Below are positions 19,410-31,035 of a DNA stretch of 64,000 nucleotides, one piece after another. Source of the DNA: Dendrolimus kikuchii (Eukaryota; Arthropoda; Insecta; Lepidoptera; Lasiocampidae); NCBI GenBank assembly GCA_019925095.2, contig CM034402.1, positions 4,971,501 through 5,035,500 on the forward strand, read 5' to 3'. The notes under the pieces were generated by a model. The model was not told the origin of the DNA. It ran no database searches and saw nothing but the letters and a program-made list of their open reading frames with translations. Position 1 is the stretch's first letter. Each line of letters opens with the position of its first letter. A program made the position numbers and the translations under genes.

Positions 19410-20567
19410 AAATACATCATATAACAGATATTATTCAGATTCCATGTTTTCGCTTTGTACAAATGACACGAGAGGCCTATGATAACTAAATAACCTTTTT
19501 TAAAAAGATTTTTAAATACAAGCTTTGAGATCCTGGATATCATGTAGCCGCAGAGTGCTGTTAAGACAACTAAAACGAGTTCAAACACAACGGGTCCATC
19601 TTGTTTAGTACAGGAGTTCCTATGGCCACCTTCCGACTCCATCATCAGATCAGCTCCATGGTACCATATTATTGCATTGTCACGCGATATACATATGCGT
19701 GCAAAATTTCAGCTCAATCGGAAATCGAAAAGTTGGTCAAATTTAACTTGCAAGATTCCACCCGAACTTACATACATACCTTTACAAGTTAAATAAAAGC
19801 TTGTAAATAGGAAACAAATGTTCTAGTTTCAATATGATTTATGAACTTCAAAACATTTCCAACTTTATCTTTATGAGCGTATTGTTTAAATTATTAAATA
19901 TCTATTTCAGTGCCGTTTTATTTTTGTTTCATCGAGTTTCAAATCACAATTTTAAAAAAGTTTCTCTTCAAAATAGACTTATTTACATTCTGCAGATAGC
20001 TAGTAAAAAACTCGTAAAACAATCGAAGCAACTTCCAATTTAGCCACTTATATAATGCGATTCTAATGAGAATAGAACCGACTTTGCGCCATATTGTGAT
20101 TTTAAATAACATTAAATATTATATTAAGACAATTTACTACTAAATTTAACCTTTTTATTTAAATTTGATGTAAGACTATTTATTATTGATATGCAAATAA
20201 GTTTTTTGCAAACCATACTTTTCAAGTGACATTTGACAGATGGAGGTTATTGACATTCCTATTCTTATTTGGATCGCACAGTACTGTTACTTACACATAT
20301 TCAGATCAAAGCGTGCTTATAATTTAGATATAAACTGAAACAAAAATCCTATCTCGAAATCTCCAATTTTTATCGTCGTCTTTTCGGACAGCGAAAGGGT
20401 AGCCGAATGTGTTAGGAATTCGTGATTCTTTGTGCAGTCTTTGAGGCGAAAGAATCCAATATGAATCGACCCGCGTGTCCCACGTCACGTACGAATAGGG
20501 TTACCAGTTTCAAATAAATAAAATTCCAAAGACAATTCCAGATATTAAAAGCACCTTCTGGACTTAC
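19408..20567. other. no gene; RepR fragment at 19895-19985
   Basis: The fragment 19895-19985 carries the RepR words TGTTTCATCGAGTTTCAAAT and TTCTCTTCAAAATAGAC. Elsewhere nothing was recognised. Around 20380-20520 a segment with CCCGCGTGTCCCACGTCACG is GC-richer but unassigned. Confidence 0.45.
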
Positions 20568-20574
20568 TTGTAAA

Positions 20575-20932
20575 TACATACATAACTTCACGCCAGTTCC
20601 CTTGCGTGTTAGGCACGAAAAACAGAGCGCCATTTAGGTTTATTCTTACACACCTCACTTGCTTCTTTGACATTCATAACTCTTGTCATGCACGCTCGTC
20701 TGTTCTTAAGGCTCCTGACATCACCTTCTGCTAGTACACGATCAATTTGATCATGAAAGGTGTGTCGTGGCCTTCCACGACTTCTGCATCCATCCACTTT
20801 TGCATTGTATATCTGTTTAGCCATTCTTTCATCATGCATTCTTTCCACATGCCCGAACCACCGGAGCATTCCTTTCCTTACCTTCACCCGGACACTCTAT
20901 TTCAGACCAACTCTCTTTACTCTTTACTCTCT
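20575..20932 (-). pseudogene. RepA copy, 358 bp
   Basis: A minus-strand frame KVRKGMLRWFGHVERMHDER through RGRPRHTFHDQIDRVLAEGD to PKWRSVFRA; the last codons differ (frame lost before RELA). Flanking TTGTAAA (20568-20574, 20933-20939) is the probable TSD. At the 5' edge a TCTTTACTCTTTACTC duplication replaces RepA sequence. Confidence 0.8.
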
Positions 20933-21002
20933 TTGTAAAAACAGTGTTGCAAATTAATGTCATTAAATTGGGCCTTAAAAGTATGTATGTAAAATATGTA
21001 TA

Positions 21003-21235
21003 TTTACGGCCTCTGTGGTTGAGTGAGCCTTTGCCGGCCTAACTTCCTGAAACGCGAAGGTCCCGGAGCTCGATTCAGGCCTGATTAATTTCGTAAACGA
21101 ACTTACTGTTATTTACTATGATGTAGATGTTGGGATCGGCCCCAGAGTTGTTCATTGTATAATACCCATAACACAAGCGTAATTTGTTTAGCTTGAGGGG
21201 TAGACAATGTGTGTTCTTACCGATTATTAATTTGA
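21003..21235 (+). mobile_element. SINE1 copy
   Basis: It has a tRNA-like head with a box-A-like TGGTTGAGTGAGCC and a box-B-like GGAGCTCGATTCAGG, then the body ATCGGCCCCAGAGTTGTTCA and ATAACACAAGCGTAATTTG, ending TACCGATTATTA. The same layout occurs at 44698-44945 and 63048-63455. Box B is mutated. Confidence 0.75.
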
Positions 21236-21510
21236 TTTTCAGAATATAATTTAAACTATTAATTTCTTTTTTGTACCTTTTTATAACAGAATGTTTCAAA
21301 TAACCAGCGATTTGTGGAAACATCCACGTTGAAGCATTATGTAGGTTCGACTCCTTCCTTACCAGACATCATACATTAATTTAGTAGATTTTCGTAACGA
21401 ATGTGTATAGGTATCTATTATTATAATTAGTACATCGTATAAAGTAAATCATCTTCAGAAAACCTACACAGCCAGATTCCTGCTATGAGAAGCCGACCAA
21501 TCTATAATAT
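21236..21510. other. nothing recognised
   Basis: AT-rich sequence without identifiable features, ending with the left TSD (ATAT, 21507-21510) of the solo LTR. Confidence 0.4.
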
Positions 21511-21979
21511 TGTTGCAAGCCAATACTAATCCTTTGTAAGTGTCTTATTACCCCTTTGAATTTGAGTGATCTATTGTTTGCGCTACTTTCTTTGATCACG
21601 CCGCCGTAAGACGTCACAAAACTTTCTTAACCCTGGTGATATTTCATGCGAATTCTTGGAAGCCATTAGAATGACCATTTAACGATTTCAAGAACCAGTA
21701 GGCGGCATATTGCTAAAAAACCGTGAGAGGCCGAGAGTGTCAGTCGGGAAATGCGCCAGTCGTTTTCTGACTGCGAACGAGGCGTTAGCTAGTACACTTT
21801 CGGAGCTAGTATCTTATAACGACGAATTTTGCGCGATTTTGGTTTGTTGTTTATTTGGTTGGTTTTGTTGTATTCGGCTATACTTGTAAGAACTGTAAAT
21901 TATGTGTAATAAACTTCGTTAATAATTCCAACGGTATTTTCGAATTTACATCCTACAAATCCTCTACAAATTCGTAACA
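21511..21979 (+). mobile_element. second solo LTR, 469 bp, 4-bp TSD
   Basis: It starts TGTTGCAA and ends TTCGTAACA, with ATAT on both sides (21507-21510 and 21980-21983). Near the end AATAAACTTCGTTAATAATT and CCAACGGTATTTTCGAATTT parallel the end of the LTR at 2274-2743, and the lengths differ by one base. No internal retroviral genes are adjacent, so it is a solo LTR of the same or a sister family. Confidence 0.75.
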
Positions 21980-21983
21980 ATAT

Positions 21984-23040
21984 ATTTGGACATGCGGTAT
22001 ACAGTGTATTCGTCTGAATTGAAAATGCTTGCACATAGCAAAGGAATGTTGCTGCGCTGATATCAGAAATGTTTACATATTTTTTGCTTTGGATACCTTG
22101 GGATAGCAAAAGCTGTGCAAATGCTATGTCAACACAATGATTATACTAATTATATCCAGCAAATTCCAGGTGTATGGTAACCCTACGTACGTTTCGACGT
22201 TATAGTAACTTTGCTTATTCGAAAATATTTTAGTACGATTTTGCCTTTTCGTTTGAGTATTAGCTTTCTTATTGACTTTTTAGGGTTTTGTATCCATTTT
22301 GGCAAAAATGGAACCCTTATGACATCGTCATGTACGTACATCTATCTGTCTATGGACTTTATGGTTGTGTAAAAATTCCATTTCTGACGAAATGACTGCG
22401 AGCCTCAAAAAGAACAATACACGTTGCTCTATAAAAGCTGAAATATATCTCCGTAGTCTAAATATTGGCACACACTTAAAGATTGATGTACATTTCCTTA
22501 AAGACCCGGCGTCATTGTCTCAAAGTACGCTATCTCGCACTGTCTCAATATTTCAATGTAGCAGCCTTCCGTTTCGCAAAGACAGTTATGTATGGACACC
22601 AAATTGAATTTCCCTCGTACAATGAAGCATACGTTTTATATTGCAACTTTAAATATTTTCAATGTGTCTTTTTGCGATGGAAATTCTATTGACTATGCAT
22701 TGGGAGTACGCAGAGGATGCTTTATTGTCAATTTGGTGGCACTTTGTGGAGGAGATTTCTCGTCTAAATAGATAACTATTATGATACGCATTTTTGTATT
22801 TAAGTTATGAGATAAGCTGTCATCGACAGCAATTTCATTCTTGCTTTTTTGATCTTTTATTTAATAAGTTTTTAAACTGTCCATTTTTCCACCGTTTCTT
22901 TACCTGTACTATATCTGTCTGTCTACGTGTCTACCTTTGAGACTGAGTCTAATTGAATGAAATTCAATAGTAATCTGCATGCCGTTACATATTTAATCCT
23001 AATTTTACAAAATTTGGTATGTGAAATAAGGCCGTGAATA
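21984..23040. other. no gene; GGTTCC-type repeat fragment
   Basis: At 22275-22345 TAGGGTTTTGTATCCATTTT and CAAAAATGGAACCCTTATGA belong to the widespread 'gggttccgt' repeat. Two overlapping ORFs at 22365-22692 have no recognisable domain. Confidence 0.4.
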
Positions 23041-23052
23041 ACAATTAATATA

Positions 23053-23405
23053 CATACATACATAACTTCACGCCAGTTCCCTTGCGGGGTAGGCACGAAC
23101 AACACTTGCTTCTTTGACATTCATAACTCTTGTCATGCACGCTCGTCTGTTCTTAAGGCTCCTGACATCACCTTCTGCTAGTAAACGATCAATTTGATCA
23201 TGGAAGGCGTGTCGTGGCCTTCCACGACTTCTGCATCCAACCACTTTTGCATTGTATATCTGTTTAGTCATTCTTTCATCATGCATTCTTTCCACATGCC
23301 CGAACCACCGGAGCATTCCTTTCCTTACCTTCACCCCGACACTCTCTATCAGACCAACTCTCTTTCTTACTTCGATATTACGAACGCGGTCCGCGAGCGT
23401 CACTC
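23053..23405 (-). pseudogene. RepA copy, 353 bp, 12-bp TSD
   Basis: A minus-strand frame from TLADRVRNIEVRKRVGLIES through RKGMLRWFGHVERMHDERMT to VVRAYPARELA. An in-frame deletion removes the segment between KEAS and VVRAYPA that other copies have (EVCKNKPKWHS). Perfect TSD ACAATTAATATA at 23041-23052 and 23406-23417. Confidence 0.9.
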
Positions 23406-23665
23406 ACAATTAATATAGATATGTATATATGCTTTATTAAAGTTACTAATCTAAATAAGTCAATCAAATATTCAGGAAGTTTAATATTTCGGCTTTTAAT
23501 AAATAGGCTTTAAATATTACATAATTTGCATATTTTTATATGTATATAATGTATGACCAAAAGCTACCTGGACAATGTTCTTAGGCCTTGATTTTAAATA
23601 GTTTTGGTTAAGGATTTCTATTATATTTTTGTATACAATTGCTCCAACGCATTCTGCATTGACTT

Positions 23666-23817
23666 TTCTTTTTTTTTTCTTTTTTTTTATTGCAGGAGTT
23701 CAGCAGACAGGCAGACGGCCCACTTAGTGGAAAGCGGTTACCATCGCCTATGGACATTTGCAACACCAAAGGTGCTACAAATGCGCTGCTGCTCTCTTAA
23801 AGGAGACTGGAACCTTT
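23666..23817 (-). mobile_element. 5'-truncated RepB copy
   Basis: T run, TTGCAGGAGTTCAGCAGACA, on to GGAGACTGGAACC, where it stops. Only the 3' half is present, as expected for incomplete reverse transcription from the poly(A) end. Confidence 0.85.
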
Positions 23818-24540
23818 TCTAGCGTCTCAATGCAATTAAATAGATCGGGCAAGTGTGTAATTAATGTACATTGAATGGTTTCATGCAGACGATGCACGTC
23901 AACTGTTTACTGTTTTACCAAACCCTAAAACACCAATTTAATCAAAAATACCCAATTCTCAAAAACTGTTTGATAAACCTTGTTCAAATCAATATTTTTT
24001 GAAAGTATTTCTTAATCTCTGCAGTCTTAGCTGACAGAAATGTATCAGGCTAGATACATTGTAAATTAAAATTAAACTGAAGATAGTACTTATGACCTTT
24101 TTTAATACTGATCTACATGACCTTACACACAATTTTACCAAAGGCAACTTATTCCTTTTGCAAAGTTATTAATGTTAGAAAATAAATTAAGTGCACATTT
24201 CTAACTCCATAGTTCATTTAGCTAATTAATAAAGTGTTTCCATAAATATAACCCAAATTTTAAATAATTATGCGAGCTTGTCATTAATTTATTAAAATTA
24301 CTCATATTCTATACCTAAATATTGTTAACAAGGGTCAAAGTTACCACGTGTCGGCTGTCGTGGCCTCGTATCAGGTATTTTAATTCTAAACGAAGGATTT
24401 GGGGTCTCAAGGCGGAGCGCGCTTCCAATTACCAACCTCGTGTTGCTTGCTGTGGCCCAAAATGTGGCATGAAGCGGAGGATGTAACAGCGATAACCGAC
24501 GCTAACTTGAAGGCTTGTATTATACAAGAAAGATATTTCT
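23818..24540. other. AT-rich, nothing recognised
   Basis: No repeat family or domain seen. An ORF at 24399-24746 runs into the repeat that follows and is not supported. Confidence 0.4.
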
Positions 24541-24975
24541 TACTGCTACTTTTTATAGCTGGAGTACAGCAGATAGACAGACAGCTCACCTGGTGGAAAG
24601 TGGTCACCGTCGCCTATGAATGTTTGCAAACCAGAGATGTCACTAACGCGCTGCCGTCGTCGAAGAATTTTTATAACACTCTTTTTAAAAAACCTCATAT
24701 TGCTGTTTATACCGTTTGTATAATGATGAGTGTTCCGAAGAACTAATTAGATTTTTTAGTGCTAGAATGCAACAGATAGGCTGACGACCACCTGATAGAA
24801 AATAGTTACCGATGCCTGTAGATATTGCCAACATCAAAGGTGCTACCAATGTGTTGCCAGCTTCGAAGTAGAGATTGGAACTGATGCCGCAACAAAACTC
24901 AGGGTCGTTATAGCAGCATACTCTAGACTAGAGGTGGTAGCCATCTACCACTCATCATCGAAGCCATCTCTAGAT
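24541..24975 (-). repeat. two eroded RTE/RepB-related tails
   Basis: 24541-24690: GGAGTACAGCAGATAGACAG, GTGGTCACCGTCGCCTATGA, ACGCGCTGCCGTCGTCGAAG, the older relative also seen at 3300-3480. 24760-24975: CACCTGATAGAAAATAGTTA, then TGCCGCAACAAAACTCAGG and TAGACTAGAGGTGGTAGCCA, a decayed RepB copy. The pair shows how RepB resembles RTE tails at its 3' half. Confidence 0.6.
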
Positions 24976-26128
24976 AGGCTATGACCTACTATTAAATACT
25001 AAATAGCCCGTCCCGCAGAAATTAGAAAGAAAGAAAAAGTTTATTTTAAGAAATAGCGACGTACTTACATTGCTTACATACGTCTAAAGAAAAGTATATT
25101 TTGAGAATTTGTACGCATTTTCAGGAAACGCGGTTTGCACTCAGCTTATTGCTGTACCGGAATTGGAATTATTTCCCCGTCTATGCATAGATCAATAAAT
25201 ACACAAAGCATAGAGCCTTCGTCCTCTTTGCAACACCGTACTGCAGCTCACCATCGACTGGTCGTCTATTCTCATTACCTTGAGCCGCTACCCTCATATA
25301 CAAAAAGATTGTCATAAATATTTCTCCAACGCACTCTAGGGATTTGGTATGAGCTTAGGACTTCCCAGAGCGCTACGACGTAGGTTTTTTTAAAGAAGAT
25401 ATCATGATATTCCTATATTAGTAACACATCTGGATTTGCAAATTTCCATAGAAATGTTAACTGGTGACTATTTTCTATTATATAGACGATAAGGCTGTCT
25501 TTTGATTTTTACTAATAAAAGCATCATAACAAACATTTAATTGTAAGCAAGAAAGTGTGGATATAAAATCCTTTAATGTCTTATAAATTGGACCAGCATG
25601 AAAAACCCCGCAGGCTGCCTATACATATTTAATCTTAAGCTAAGCCGATATTCATTTCGGTAATCCAGTAAATACCGAAGGTTCCTTAATCAAACAAGAA
25701 GAGTAATTAATGGTTTATTAATAAAAGTATATTTTGTTCGTTAAATTAAAAGAGTACACCAATTAATGTGGATGGGATCAATACACATTTCATTTTTAAA
25801 TTCAATGTTAATTGACTCGAACTATCCCAAATAGCGGAAACTAACTTTTATTTAATTATTTAATTGTCAATTTTCTCATTTCCATTCATCAGCCTGTTTA
25901 TAAAGTTTTGCTTCAGATGTATCATGACTGTCTGCGATTAACACAAGCTTTTCATTCATTACAAACTCATTTCATTCCTACATAATATTGTTATAGCATA
26001 AATCGTACTCATGTCACTCGCCTTACATACGTCTAACATAAATAATACAAAATTGGCTCTATAAATCTAAAACCATATAAAGCTGTGAAATCACAAAATA
26101 TACGTACAGAAATGGAAACAGAGTTTAA
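24976..26128. other. no gene recognised
   Basis: AT-rich sequence. A 60-codon ORF at 25135-25317 has no recognisable feature. No repeat family was identified. Confidence 0.4.
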
Positions 26129-26335
26129 TCTTATACTATAATAAAGCTGAAGAGTTTGTTTGTTTGCTTGAACGCGCTAATCTCAGGAACTACTAGTCTG
26201 ATTTGAAAAATCCTTTCAATGTTAGATAGCCCATTTATCGAAGAAGGTTAGGAGTGGAGCACCAATGAAGAATGTTTCAAAATCGGGGATTTCTTTTAAC
26301 TATTCCACGCGGACGTAGTCGCGGGCAGAAGCTAG
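26129..26335 (+). mobile_element. H1 internal-deletion derivative, 207 bp
   Basis: It starts A|TCTTATACTATAATAAAG and ends GCGGGCAGAAGCTAG|T. The 5' part (TTTGCTTGAACGCGCTAATC, TAGATAGCCCATTTATCGA) and the 3' end match H1 at 56164-56848, but about 480 bp of the middle are missing. Confidence 0.75.
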
Positions 26336-27181
26336 TTTAATATAATATCAAAACAATAGCCATATCGCTGTTTATGAAATTTAAAAAAAAATGTAAGACA
26401 TGTATGAATCACTAATAGAATGATGTTTTAAAACTCAAATAAAATACAATATCGAGGCATCTTGTTATACATAGACTTGTAAAAAGGAATATGTTAATAT
26501 ATTATTATAAGGACACTTAAAAATTCATTTTTATCTATCTTATTTAAGAACCGTGCCTTTTTCATATTAAATACTTTTTTACTTTGTCAAAAATACGCAA
26601 ATATCACTAGCAAAGTTCAAAAATATTCCAACCATAAAACGGAAATACCCGACCAGCACCAATTTAGTTCATCGCATAAAAATAAATCGAGTCACTTTAA
26701 AATCAAAATCCCACATAATCTTTGGCCCTTCCCTATTACACCACTCATTCAAAATACGACCCTAAACTAATTTAATTTAGATTGAAAGTCCTTTATCAAA
26801 TATCCCGTTAAATTTGGTCCGCAGACTGTTAAACGGAAAATGCTCTTTATTTTATGCGACATAGAGTTCAGTTTTAGATTTTTAGGAGTTTTGATGATGG
26901 TTTTAATATTTAGTGCGGATTTGTAATTCATGAACCGACGGCTTGTATTTTATTAGTTTGATGTCATCAATATTTTTTCGGTAAAAGATCGATTTAAATC
27001 TATATAAATAAAATTTTAGTCTCTGATTTCAAAATGAATGTCAAAACATCAGTAAAATTTCTATTTATACAATGTCTGATCTAATCATATTTCCCTATTA
27101 ATCACCTCAAATGATATCCACAAGTCCATGTTGGATTAGCAAGTTTCATCACCATGTCTTTCTTCATCGTCAGCATGTCCT
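26336..27181. other. AT-rich, nothing recognised
   Basis: No ORF, repeat family or structured motif identified. Confidence 0.4.
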
Positions 27182-27831
27182 TTATCCGTGCAGGAACAGA
27201 GAAAGAATACAATTTCCTGCGGCTGGGCGGCCTTTTTTTTTTTTTTTTTTTTTTATTGCAGGAGTTCAGCAGACAGGCAGAACGGCCCACTTGATGGAAA
27301 GCGGTTACCATCGCCTATGGACATTTGCAACACCAAAGGTGCTACAAATGCGCTGCTGCTCTCTTAAAGGAGTCTGGAACCTGGTCACTAATGCCGGAAC
27401 ACAACTCAAGGTTGTTATGGCGACATACTTTAGACCAGGGGTGGTAGCCATCCAGTCGGGCAAATGCCCTACCACCTGGCTGTGGGTTGTTTTGTCGCCT
27501 CTTACGACAGGCCGCCCGGCCGCAGGAAATTGTATTCTTTCTCCGTTCCTGCACAGATAGACCTGTCGTAAGAGGCGACAAAACAACCCACAGCTAGGTG
27601 GTAGGGCATTTGCCCGACTGGATGGCTACCACCCCTGGTCTACAGTATGCCGCCATAACAACCTTGAGTTGTGTTCCGGCATTAGTGCCCAGGTTCCAGT
27701 CTCTCTTAAGAGAGCAGCAGCGCATTTGTAGCACCTTTGGTGTTGCAAATGTCCATAGGCGATGGTAACCGCTTTCCATCAAGTGGACCGTCTGCCTGTC
27801 TGCTGAACTCCTGCAATAAAAAATATAAAAA
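27182..27831 (+). mobile_element. RepB copy split by a nested RepB copy
   Basis: The outer plus-strand copy starts ATCCGTGCAGGAACAGAG, breaks off at GGGCGGCC (27232) and resumes CCTGTCGTAAGAGGCGAC at 27562, ending ACTCCTGCAATAAAAAA near 27831. Removing 27233-27561 restores a continuous RepB sequence. Confidence 0.9.
27233..27561 (-). mobile_element. nested RepB copy, opposite orientation
   Basis: A full-length minus-strand copy (about 20-nt T run at its tail, then TTGCAGGAGTTCAGCAGACA to CTCCGTTCCTGCACAGATAG) inserted into the GGCGGCCTGTC site of the outer copy. Only a 3-bp CCT repeat is visible as TSD. The long uninterrupted tail and intact sequence suggest it is young. Confidence 0.9.
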
Positions 27832-28105
27832 AATGTAATTGCACATAGGTCAGAAAATGTGCCTAAGCCGAAATGATTAGAATGAGACACGAGTGGCTTA
27901 AACCCTAAGTTACAGTGGTACACAAATTATAATTTCGACCGACGGTTTTCCACATGTAAATTATCTATTTTGAATTTTATTCGCAAGCGTAAAGAAAGGG
28001 CAGAGTATTGCTTGTTATGCATTATTAGCTCTTTTTCGTTTACACGATTTGTAGACAGTGATTCGCTGTTGAAATTGGCCTTGCGCAGGTACATCGGGAA
28101 GAATT
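27832..28105. other. nothing recognised
   Basis: AT-rich spacer without identifiable features. Confidence 0.4.
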
Positions 28106-28725
28106 ATAGACAGATAGATAAATACCTCTTTAATGTACACCATTACTGAAAACTTGCGAACTAGTATTATTCTGATTGTGTACAACGGGGGTCTTATCGC
28201 TAAAAAGCGATCTCTTCCCGACAACCCGTGGCAAGAATATTGCTGATTAGGAGTGGCGATGGTATACATAATTATTGTACGATTACTTACATTTAATAAT
28301 AAATATATAACTAAACTATATATACAAGTTATATACATATACAAGATATAGTGATAAAATGCAACTATTTAAACATAATAAATACATAGCTTTATGCAAT
28401 ATAATACTAATTATATAAAATTACATATCATTATATTGCAGATAATATTTCCTGACCATGTTCTTAATGTTATTAGAGATTTTGCTTGTCTGACAACAAC
28501 AGGCAATGTATTCCAAAGTTGGACAGCCTTAACCATGAAAGAATTATTGATAAACGTTGTATTATGCATAGGAGCAATAAGTCTATGTTGACTGGAAGGG
28601 CGTAAATTATGAGAGCAAGAAATAAATTCGAAGCGTTCTTCAAGGTACCGTGGAGTAATAGGGATGAATATAATACAATAAAGCAATGAAAGAATGTGAG
28701 TATTCCGGCGAAAACGAATTGGCAA
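28106..28725 (-). pseudogene. RepL LINE: RT C-terminus and 3' UTR
   Basis: A minus-strand frame 28725-28411 reads RRNTHILSLLYCIIFIPITP, RYLEERFEFISCSHNLRPSS and SFMVKAVQLWNTLPVVVRQA, the C-terminal hallmark of Jockey/CR1-type LINE reverse transcriptases (SF..xAxxLWNxLP). Downstream on the minus strand (to about 28106) the 3' UTR carries the AGCGATAAGACCCCC motif, tying the RepL tails elsewhere to this LINE. The palm domain and endonuclease are absent. The frame is intact over about 100 codons, so it is a fairly young fragment. Confidence 0.7.
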
Positions 28726-29859
28726 TTGTATAAACCTGTACCATCACTTAATTTAGTTGTATCTTACTCATGTATACGACTTAAACCGGCGCTTATGCAT
28801 TATTTTATATATTGATATACATATTGATGTATATATATGTATATATCTTTTTAAAACACTTCGCCGGCCCATCCTCGACTCTATTGGGGCATTTGAAATA
28901 CACATATAAGATTTATCTAATACTACTTAATCTACTACTCAAAATTACTAAGTTATAGTTGTACAGTTTTACTTCATTTTTAAAATATAATTTATAATAT
29001 TATACCATTTTAAAAGTGTAGACTTTTGTTTTATATATTTTTTCTGTTTGTCTCTTTGTGCAAGATTCACGCAAAAACTAATGCGGTTTTCATTCACCGA
29101 CAGTAAACTACCGGACTTTAAATCTGCTGTACTTCTAATCCCAAGAATCTAGGGGGAATTTCCTTGGGAGCAGTTTAAAGTGGCCAGGTCAAAGAAAATC
29201 TTATTCCAGTGCAATATTTTCACTGATTCAAATACTTTGTGTATTTCAAGCAGCTGTGATCTTTACTACCTATCCAACGTGGGAGAAGTCGCGGGCGAAT
29301 CCTAGTAAAATCATATCTACAAATTGACCAAGGTCTCCACGTCTACGAATTCGTATCCGACCTACGTATATATTATATGTGGAATTCTACCCGCTAGCCA
29401 TGTTTTCTTACAAAAAAGTTTTAATGAAAAGGAGGTTCTTCAAAAATCTCATGTATTTTTATGAAACAAAACGCTTTTAAATACGAGGCTAACTAATTAA
29501 AAGTTGTTAAATTAGTAGTACCCTACTCAGCTCGGCGCTGGGTCGCAACTTGTACTAATTTAGTTTTAGTAACAAAAATAGGAGACCCCTAATTCAGGCA
29601 TGAAATTAGTAAAGTTTTTTCAAGGTCTTGTGTATTGTTTCATTCGCAAATAAAAAATAGATTATGTTATGACTACCCTCATTTTGTTAATTGAGTACAT
29701 TTGATGTGTTTTAGAATACTCGTGAAGATAATTTTGCTCGCAACGGCACTCGGAGAGATTAATGAACTATTATAGTTAATTTAAGTTCGCAAAGATGTAT
29801 CGCTGCTGTAATCAATAATAACACCATCAAAATCTCGAGAAAAATCGCGATTGTGTATT
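28726..29859. other. no gene; Helitron-like tail at about 29030-29305
   Basis: At 29281-29305 GAGAAGTCGCGGGCGAATCCTAG (written in two parts: GAGAAGTCGCGGGCG and AATCCTAG) followed by T looks like a Helitron 3' end; its 5' end was not found. At 29504-29560 short arms AAATTAGTAG and GTACTAATTT flank GCTCGGCGCTGGGT. Otherwise AT-rich. Confidence 0.4.
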
Positions 29860-30356
29860 TTGTATTTGAATAAATTCAGATTATTTTGAAAGCATTTACT
29901 GTTGATCTTTTTATCTGAGACTATATTAATGCTATAATTATTTACTGTTTAATTAATTTCTACATGTATATGATTTTTTGATTTTGGCTTTGAATAAATT
30001 TCGATTATTTTGGAAGATTAACTGTTGGTCTTTTTGTATGATATTAAATTAAACCTATAATTATTTATTGTTTAATTAATTTATTCGTACCTGTTTTTTT
30101 GTATTCGGCTTTGAATAAATTGCGATTATTTTAGAAGCATTAACTGTTGGTCTTTTTGTATGATATTAAATTAAAGATATAAATATTTTATGTTTCATTA
30201 ATTCAATCATGCATGTTTTTTTGATTTTGGCTTTGAATAAATTGCGCTTATTTTAGAAGTATTAACTGTTGGTCTTTTTGTATGATATTAAATTAAAGCT
30301 ATAATTATTTATTGTTTATTTAATTTATTCATGTACATAATTTTCTGATTTCGGTT
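29860..30356. repeat. tandem array, about 122-bp period, 4 units
   Basis: The word TTTGAATAAATT (or a variant) starts at 29865, 29989, 30110 and 30232, with TTTAAAG at 30355: spacings 124, 121, 122 and 123. Each unit also has TTAACTGTTGGTCTTTTTGT-type and TATTTATTGTTTAATTAATT-type segments. Units 2-4 are most alike, the first is more divergent. AT-rich, non-coding. Confidence 0.9.
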
Positions 30357-30723
30357 TAAAGTGCTTTATTACGTTTATTTCCGTGAATAGACCAAAAAAT
30401 AGATAACAATTTAAGTTTTAAGAAAATGCAATAGTCGATTTCGCAAAAAATGATCATAAGGCCAACCAAGTTGAATCAATTTGCTTGAAATGCAAAGAGT
30501 TAGATGTCCATGACAGTATTCAATAACAGTGAATGTTTCAAATTCATTATATCAATCACATTGGTTGATTCGTTAAAATTGCAAGACAGAAATGAATCGT
30601 CTGACATCGGCTTAACGCGGCATATAACAGGGGCCCAATTACTGTTACTATCTCGTCAAAATCGCCGGACACTAGTTCCTCCTTCTTTGCGTGTTTGATA
30701 TCGAGGTCACGTGATTTTAGAAC
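30357..30723. other. nothing recognised
   Basis: A 64-codon ORF at 30504-30698 has no recognisable feature. Confidence 0.35.
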
Positions 30724-31035
30724 TTTTTTTTTTATTGCAGGTGTTCAGCAGACAGGCAGACGGCTCACTTGATGGAAAGCGGTTACCATCACCTATGGAC
30801 ATTTGCAACACCAAAGGTTCTACAAATGCGCTGCTGCTCTATTAAGGGAGACTGGAACCTGGTCACTAATGCCGGAACACAACTCAAGGTTGTCATGTCG
30901 ACGTACCTTAGACCAAGGGTGATAGCAATCCAGTCTGACAAACGCCCTACCACCTGGCTGTGGGTTGTTTTGTCGCCTCTTACGGTATTCCGCCCGGCCG
31001 CAGGAAATTGTATTCTTTCTCCGTTCCTGCACGGA
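30724..31035 (-). mobile_element. RepB copy, full length
   Basis: T run, TTGCAGGTGTTCAGCAGACA to CTCCGTTCCTGCACGGAT. It differs from the consensus by a few substitutions, including TTACGGTATTCCGCCCGG in place of TTACGACAGGCCGCCCGG. No clear TSD. Confidence 0.85.

Noticed and set aside
19304..19645. 113-codon minus ORF with IYIYIY repeat
   Set aside because: Translation of the (TA)n microsatellite.
27111..27560. 149-codon ORF
   Set aside because: It reads through two RepB copies and a poly(T) run (FFFFFFF). RepB copies give similar frames in both strands everywhere, with no conserved protein.
29860..30356. CRISPR-like array
   Set aside because: Whole 122-bp units repeat, with no short identical repeats separated by unique spacers, and the DNA is animal nuclear.
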